DNA of 58,923 bases from Nostoc sp. NMS7 (GTDB taxonomy: Bacteria; Cyanobacteriota; Cyanobacteriia; Cyanobacteriales; Nostocaceae), in the NCBI RefSeq assembly GCF_017115085.1, contig NZ_JABXKJ010000079.1, forward strand, positions 1 through 58,923, read 5' to 3'. Below the pieces are notes generated by a model. It searched no databases. It worked only from the letters and a program-made list of their open reading frames with translations, and had not been told where the DNA came from. How positions within the stretch are numbered: the stretch's first letter is position 1; each line of letters begins with the position of its first letter. Position numbers and translations under genes: made by a program. Shown here piece by piece: positions 54,731 through 58,923 of the stretch.

Positions 54731-55018
54731 TTAGGGTTTTTTAACCGATTCAGGGCGTTGTTGCCGACGCTGTTCCCAGCGCCAGAGGAAGACCATTAAA
54801 ACAACGATCGCTACTTGGAGAGCTAAACTAGGCAAAGCACTCTCAACATCCCGTCCGGCAAGCACTTGGAAGAAAAAGACGAATGCACCGAGTGAGCCAG
54901 AAGCACCGAAAGCGATGTAAATAAATTGTCGTAAGCCGCGATAAGGAGCGGCTATTTCTGCTTTGAGGCTGGCATATTGTTCAGGGTTAAGACGATTTTT
55001 AGGATTTTGATCTACCAT
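54731..55018 (-). CDS. DUF3493 membrane protein
   Basis: The 95-residue protein matches DUF3493: APYRGLRQFIYIAFGASGSL with a first helix, RDVESALPSLALQV, a second helix and a closing basic tail. Proteins with this domain in plants are linked to photosystem II assembly; in cyanobacteria the role is unclear. Confidence 0.88.
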   Translation of the reverse strand: MVDQNPKNRLNPEQYASLKAEIAAPYRGLRQFIYIAFGASGSLGAFVFFFQVLAGRDVESALPSLALQVAIVVLMVFLWRWEQRRQQRPESVKKP

Positions 55019-55051
55019 GATTAAAGTATGGTATAGTTATAGATTGTGTAC

Positions 55052-55124
55052 GCCGATGTGGCTCAGTTGGTAGAGCAGCTGATTCGTAATCAGCAGGCCG
55101 TGGGTTCGAGTCCCATCATCGGCT
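55052..55124 (+). tRNA. tRNA-Thr (anticodon CGU)
   Basis: Seventy-three bases fold as a cloverleaf. Acceptor GCCGATG pairs with CATCGGC, with discriminator U. D stem is GCTC/GAGC, anticodon stem GCTGA/TCAGC with loop TTCGTAA (anticodon CGT at 55085-55087), T stem GTGGG/CCCAT with one G-T pair. CCA is not encoded. Confidence 0.97.
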
Positions 55125-55236
55125 TTGATTAGTTAAGTTTGACATAAATCAAGTGTACAGTGACTAATTATCTGTCGTCACTGACACATTGATGTAGTTG
55201 TGACAAATTATTGTCATCTTTCTGGAAAGCAACAAT

Positions 55237-55653
55237 TTATATACTGTTACTTGACGCATTCGCAATTACAGCTTGAGTAGGTTGAGTAGTAAGAACCGCT
55301 AAAACTGGAGTAACTTTTGAACTAGATTGTTTATTTCGTTTTCGATTAGAGCCGCCAGCCTTGGAATACTCTATACTGTTTCTGCCGTATACAGTTGCAA
55401 CTCCACTTAGCATTCGTTCAGATATTTCGGAGAGAGCTTTATCCATCTGGGTTACTGTTTTACGCGATTCTTCCAGATTGGAAACCAGCGTATTATTAGC
55501 TTCTAGCACAGCACGGGTAGTGTTGATTAAGTGAGTGTAAGCTTCAATGGTTAACCCATGTCCTAAATCCAGATTTTCATCAATAGATTTAAGCAAGGCG
55601 AGACGGAGTTGGGCTTTGTCAACAGCAGCAGAACCACGAGTTTTTAAAGACAT
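55237..55653 (-). CDS. Unknown helical protein next to a satellite array
   Basis: The 138-residue protein is mainly helical: KAQLRLALLKSIDENLDLGH, HLINTTRAVLEANNTLVSNL and a likely coiled coil. Then comes SGVATVYGRNSIEYSKAGGS and a basic KRNKQSSSK stretch that could bind nucleic acid or be a flexible tail. No membrane segment is seen. Similar proteins seem to recur in Nostoc-type genomes, but I cannot name the family. A 21-bp satellite array lies 200 bp upstream. Confidence 0.7.
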   Translation of the reverse strand: MSLKTRGSAAVDKAQLRLALLKSIDENLDLGHGLTIEAYTHLINTTRAVLEANNTLVSNLEESRKTVTQMDKALSEISERMLSGVATVYGRNSIEYSKAGGSNRKRNKQSSSKVTPVLAVLTTQPTQAVIANASSNSI

Positions 55654-56324
55654 AACACATTCTTTTTTAATAATTCCTTTTTCAATATAGTGGAGTATCC
55701 TTTTGCCTGAGATGGGTAGTTTTGTGGATTTATTTCATTAAAAGTTAAACGAAATAATTACGAGTTTGTCTGTATTTTTACTCATTTCTCATATCGATTT
55801 GTTGTTTTAGAATAAGTACAATCAGCAACAGTAATCACAAAATCAATAAATGCGATCGCGGAAATAGCAATTGTGAACCCCGAAATAGCAATTGCGTACC
55901 CCGAAATAACAATTGCGTACCCCGAAATAACAATTGCGTACCCCAAAATAGCAATTGCAAACCCCGAAATAACAAATGCGAACTCCGAAATAGCAATTGC
56001 GTACCCCGAAATAACAAACGCGAACTCCGAAATAACAAACGCGAACTCCGAAATAGCAATTGCGTACCCTGAAATAACAATTGCGAACCCCGAAATAGCA
56101 ATTGCGATCGCCAAATCCATAAATGCATACGCGGAAATTACAAACGCGTTGGCGAAGCCCGCCGTAGGCATCGCCAAATCGATAAATGCGTTGGCGTAGC
56201 CCGCACTTCTTTACGAGGGGCTGCGCGTAGCTTGCTTCCCCGTAAGTTTTTATCTCTAACACTGAGCGTATTGGGATATTATGCAGGATAATAGAGATGG
56301 TTCAATTAGCGTGTCTAAATTTTC
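55654..56324. other. Satellite-bearing gap
   Basis: 200 bp of AT-rich sequence upstream of the helical-protein gene, then the 21-bp array and its degenerate tail, then gap boxes such as GCGTTGGCGTAGCCCGCACT. Long frames in this region on both strands are by-products of the 21-bp period. Confidence 0.75.
55861..56196. repeat. 21-bp satellite, 12 units plus 4 degenerate
   Basis: Twelve head-to-tail 21-bp units occupy 55861-56112 exactly (unit type GAAATAGCAATTGCGTACCC plus C). Variants alternate CAATTGCGTAC and CAAATGCGAAC/CAAACGCGAAC. Unit 12 ends in a HIP1-like GCGATCGCC, and about four diverged units follow to 56196. No spacers are present. Because 21 is a multiple of 3, several frames stay open. 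Confidence 0.93.
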
Positions 56325-56603
56325 ATGCAGTTTGAGTAGGATGAGGCGAAAAATTTAGAGAATCTTCGCAAACATGAGATTGATTTCGCCGATGTTCCTG
56401 AGATGTTTGAAAGTCCAATGCTAATTGAGTTAGATGATCGTTTTGATTACGGAGAAAACCGTTGGTTCGGTATAGGTTTCCTCGGCAACGGTGTAGCCGT
56501 TGTAGTTTGGACAGAACGCAAAAATAATGTGATTCGGATCATTTCAGCACGAAGGGCAAATCGGTATGAGCGACAAAAACTTGAGAAATACCTCTGGTAC
56601 TAA
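56325..56603 (+). pseudogene. brnT: BrnT-type toxin with nonsense codon 5
   Basis: The frame reads MQFE, then TAG at 56337-56339, then DEAKNLENLRKHEIDFADV and on to RIISARRANRYERQKLEKYL. This is a full BrnT RNase toxin of 92 codons. Position 5 is normally Trp, so a single G-to-A change (TGG to TAG) breaks it. ATG 56403 could start a 66-residue fragment that lacks the KHGI region. The downstream brnA overlaps the 3' end by 38 bases. Confidence 0.85.
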
Positions 56604-56844
56604 CTGGACAGCATTGGAGTCAATGAATGATGAAGAAATTGACTACTCTGATATTCCACCATTGACAGAAGATTTTTTTCAGAAAGCTACTCTCCGAGTT
56701 CCCGCACCTCAAGCACAGCACGTGGTACAGATTGAGCCAGATATACTAGAGTGGTTTCAAGCTCAAAGCGGAGAATATAAAACCTTAATCAACTCTGTTT
56801 TACGTCGTTACATCAAAAACTGCGAGGAACACAGAGCAGTGTAA
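56566..56844 (+). CDS. brnA: BrnA-type antitoxin
   Basis: The 92-residue antitoxin has the BrnA pattern: acidic DYSDIPPLTEDFFQKA, then a ribbon-helix-helix DNA-binding part (VVQIEPDILEWFQAQSGEYK, then LINSVLRRYI). It represses its own operon in known cases. The frame is intact although the toxin gene is broken. Its start lies within the toxin 3' end (38-base overlap), so it depended on toxin translation or has an internal start. Confidence 0.85.
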   Translation: MSDKNLRNTSGTNWTALESMNDEEIDYSDIPPLTEDFFQKATLRVPAPQAQHVVQIEPDILEWFQAQSGEYKTLINSVLRRYIKNCEEHRAV

Positions 56845-56939
56845 CAATTTAAAATTCAATATTACACCGGAATTTCCCCCTCGATTAGATGACAATTTAT
56901 ATTGGGGGGTATTGCTTAATATTTACTCAAAAGCGCGAT

Positions 56940-57085
56940 CGCCAAAATAACAAATGCGTTAGCGTAGCCCAACCCAGGTCTTACCCTGAGCCTGCGCCGA
57001 AGGGCATCGCCAAATCTATAATTGCAAACACAAAAATAATAAATGCGAACCCCGAAATCACAAATGCGTTGGCGTAGCCCGCACT
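56940..57085. repeat. Degenerate 21-bp-type units and gap boxes
   Basis: Segments such as AAATAACAAATGCGTTAGCG, AATAATAAATGCGAACCCCG and ACAAATGCGTTGGCGTAGCC are degenerate relatives of the 55.9-kb array joined to gap boxes. A 62-codon frame through them is not a gene. Confidence 0.7.
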
Positions 57086-57112
57086 ATTTTGTAGGATTGA
57101 TGTCTGTGGCAA

Positions 57113-57457
57113 TTACTCTATTAATTGAATTAGATATTGACTAAGATTATGTAATAATTTTTTATGCCTTTCTGTTGATATTGTGCCAATTGAGCCAATT
57201 ATACTGTTACGAGTAATGACAGCTAAAAAACTTAATCTAATAACAGATTGACGAACTAAACCACTGGATTAAAAATCATCATCATTAGGTGAAATGATTT
57301 CGTCAAAGTTAGGAATATATTGTTTTAATTGTGTACTAATCGCACATATCAAAAAGTCTTGATATTTTGGCATTTCTCTCAAAATAAGCGTAGGACGGTT
57401 TTTTATTTCTCCATTTGCTTGAAGAATAGGAGTTAGTATTATGTTACCTTCTTTCAT
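57113..57457 (-). pseudogene. MazF/PemK-type toxin with one internal stop
   Basis: The first 62 codons read MKEGNIILTPILQANGEIKN then RPTLILREMPKYQDFLICAI, ending SPNDDDF before TAA (57269-57271). In the same frame the homology continues at once: SSGLVRQSVIRLSFLAVITR then SIGTISTERHKKLLHNLSQY and TAA at 57113-57115. The total of about 114 codons is a normal MazF length. A single base change to TAA is the only visible lesion. The antitoxin gene overlaps its start by 14 bases. Confidence 0.85.
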
Positions 57458-57713
57458 AATTAGGGTTATATTCTTTAATTGATTCTATAGCATATTCTGG
57501 TTCATCTTCTGCATAACATTGATTTAAGTTATTTAAAGAGAAGAATTGCCAATTTTCTCTTTCTTCTGTATTGGTTTCTAAAACGGTTACATCTTCGACT
57601 TGTGGAAGTGTTGAAGATTTAGTGATTAAATATTCGGCATAATGTAAAAGTTCAATTTTCAGGTAACTGGGCAAATTTTCTATGATTTTCCATAGGGCTG
57701 TTTCGGTACTCAT
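57444..57713 (-). CDS. Antitoxin partner of the MazF-type toxin
   Basis: The 89-residue protein begins MSTETALWKIIENLPSYLKI, a pattern of small DUF2281-like antitoxins in cyanobacteria, followed by an acidic, Asn-rich tail (QCYAEDEPEYAIESIKEY). It overlaps the toxin start by 14 bases and comes first in the pair. Family assignment is moderate; the role rests on position. Confidence 0.7.
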   Translation of the reverse strand: MSTETALWKIIENLPSYLKIELLHYAEYLITKSSTLPQVEDVTVLETNTEERENWQFFSLNNLNQCYAEDEPEYAIESIKEYNPNYERR

Positions 57714-58061
57714 AATTACTCCTTTTGGAATTTATAAGGATTAATATTACTTATTATTTTGATTGTAAGGTACAAGATCGGCGATGCCTACGGCGGGCTG
57801 CGCCTACGCACTATTTTATAGGAGTGATGTCTGCGACGAGGAAGGCGATAAGCCTAACGGCATAGCTTCTCTACGAGAGGCTGCGCCAACGCTTACCGCA
57901 AAATCAGTATATTGTCTGTTCACAAGTAAAAAACGCTCATCCACGAGGTTCTTTCATTGTCATAAACACATCATTTGTGATGAAATTTTACACTTTTCTG
58001 GAATTTAGGGTGTTGGTGTTGAATTTTTCTTATGATCTAGTTGCGTCTCACACCCTTGCCC
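57714..58061. other. Repeat-containing gap before the TPR gene
   Basis: 57780-57900 holds gap boxes (GCGATGCCTACGGCGGGCTG; GCTTCTCTACGAGAGGCTGC). The rest is AT-rich leader to the TPR gene. A 74-codon plus frame (57784-58008) runs through the boxes and is not accepted. Confidence 0.6.
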
Positions 58062-58923
58062 ATGAATGAACAGCGTCAGCAAGCCTATCTCAACCTCATT
58101 CAACGCCTATTGAATTGCAGTAATCACGATGAAGTCGGAGAGATTTTGGTAGCAAACCAAGAATTAGCGGATGTTGGCTTCTTGCATACGGTAAAAGCGA
58201 AGGCAGCGATGTTTTCGCAGCAGGGATATGAGAATACAGCGAATTGGTTGCAAGGTTTGGCAATGCAACTAGGGGAAGGGTTGAATCTAGATAATAAAGT
58301 AGATTTGCAATCTCTCAGTGAGGAGGAGATACAAATATATTACCAATTCTTGATGCAAGTAATACAAGCAACCGCAGACAGTAGAGCTAATTCCCAGGTT
58401 GTTTACCCCTTGCTGGCAAAGAATACAGACAAACTCGACGGAGTGTTAGCAGAAATATTGCGCCGTTGGGGGATAAATAGACTTGGGGAAGCGAAAGCAG
58501 ATGAAGCGGAATATTTAGCAGCAGTTATTGTCGCATTTAGCAATCTACTTCAGCAATTCCCTTTGGGTAGCAAAGCCAGCAATATGGAAATTGCCATTAG
58601 TGGCTATGAAGTCGCGTTAACAGTCTACACTCCTGAAGCTTTGCCTCAATCTTGGGCAGCAACGCAAAATAATCTCGCTGCTGCCTACAGGGAGAGAATC
58701 AAAGGAGACAAGGCAGATAACATCGAAAAAGCGATCGCGGCTTATACTGCGGCTTTAACTGTCTACACCAGGGAAGCTTTGCCTCAACATTGGGCAATGA
58801 CGCAAAATAATCTCGCTGCTGCCTACAGCGATAGAATCAAAGGAGACAAGGCAGATAACATCGAACAGGCGATCGCGGCTTTAACTGCTGCTTTAACTGT
58901 CAGAACTCCTGAAGCTTTGCCTC
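58062..58923 (+). CDS. Tetratricopeptide-repeat protein, C-terminus outside the window
   Basis: From ATG 58062 (MNEQRQQAYLNLIQRLLNCS) the frame is open to the window end (287 codons). Residues 1-165 form a helical domain that often opens large cyanobacterial TPR proteins, many of which end in a CHAT (caspase-like) domain. From about residue 190, 46-residue units follow, with EALPQ.WA.TQNNLAAAY and RIKGDKADNIE. Two adjacent units are nearly identical at DNA level (138-bp period), so they duplicated recently. A CHAT end is an expectation only; it cannot be seen here. Confidence 0.85.
   Translation, partial: MNEQRQQAYLNLIQRLLNCSNHDEVGEILVANQELADVGFLHTVKAKAAMFSQQGYENTANWLQGLAMQLGEGLNLDNKVDLQSLSEEEIQIYYQFLMQVIQATADSRANSQVVYPLLAKNTDKLDGVLAEILRRWGINRLGEAKADEAEYLAAVIVAFSNLLQQFPLGSKASNMEIAISGYEVALTVYTPEALPQSWAATQNNLAAAYRERIKGDKADNIEKAIAAYTAALTVYTREALPQHWAMTQNNLAAAYSDRIKGDKADNIEQAIAALTAALTVRTPEALP

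Noticed and set aside
55861..56112. CRISPR array
   Set aside because: The 21-bp units are directly adjacent with no unique spacers, and no cas genes are in the window. The same applies to the heptamer arrays and the 24-bp and 18-bp coding repeats.
55782..56262. Several long frames on both strands across the 21-bp array (108 to 139 codons)
   Set aside because: They exist because the 21-bp unit is a multiple of 3 and has no stops in several frames. The proteins are pure repeat, with no start context.
56889..57077. 62-codon plus frame between brnA and the MazF remnant
   Set aside because: It runs through degenerate 21-bp units and gap boxes; most of the peptide is repeat translation.

Overview
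The window looks like chromosomal DNA of a filamentous, heterocyst-forming type cyanobacterium (Nostoc/Anabaena group). The evidence is the dense scatter of HIP1 octamers (GCGATCGC), the 7-bp tandem repeats and repeated boxes that fill gaps between genes, many cyanobacteria-specific families (DUF3038/DUF4335, DUF2839, DUF3493, DUF6887/6888, SLH-anchored DUF1565), a CyaC-type sensor adenylate cyclase, and tRNA genes without encoded CCA. Species cannot be fixed from sequence reading alone.

Layout. 0.5-1.2 kb: a Doc (Fic-fold) toxin-antitoxin pair. 1.3-5.7 kb: purine synthesis genes purL and purF. 6-8.2 kb: a small conserved gene, an orphan DppB-type permease and apt. 8.6-10.7 kb: the translationally coupled DUF3038-DUF4335 pair. 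10.8-16 kb: an S23-type four-helix protein, an FHA-fused class A penicillin-binding protein, a Pro-rich secreted protein, lspA and bioY. 16.9-21 kb: the phosphate operon pstSCAB with a candidate Pho box. 21.6-27 kb: tRNA-Gly, a TonB-like repeat protein and cyaC. 27.5-38 kb: a GNAT protein, an unknown 184-aa protein, hisC, a methyltransferase remnant, a binding-protein/permease fusion for amino acids, a SAM methyltransferase, a nuclease-fold protein, a VapBC pair with a clear palindromic operator, cinA and glyA. 38.3-42 kb: an accessory island (SLOG-SLATT pair, a DUF6887/6888 remnant pair, two paralogous membrane proteins) bracketed by two copies of a palindromic element. 42-55 kb: M16 and S9 peptidases, DUF2839, a degenerate DinG-like protein, an M48 peptidase, a Spy-like protein, an SLH/beta-helix protein, DUF3493 and tRNA-Thr. 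55.2-58.9 kb: an unknown gene beside a 21-bp satellite, a BrnTA and a MazEF-type pair whose toxins each carry one in-frame stop, and the start of a TPR protein that runs off the window.

The housekeeping genes (purL, purF, apt, hisC, glyA, lspA, bioY, pst) mostly stand alone or in short operons, as is usual in this group. Accessory genes sit between them with many signs of decay: two toxin genes with single nonsense codons, a truncated DUF6888, a PPM1-type methyltransferase stub and a Uma2-type stub. Gap-type repeat DNA has also entered genes: purL carries about 150 bp of it in frame, and the M48 and SAM methyltransferase genes end inside such repeats.

The best candidate for a little-described functional system is the two-gene SLOG (LSDAT) plus SLATT (DUF4231) cassette at 38.5-39.9 kb. 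It fits predicted nucleotide-signal-to-membrane-effector systems. The flanking elements differ in the orientation of an inner segment, which suggests an invertible or hairpin-derived mobile repeat.
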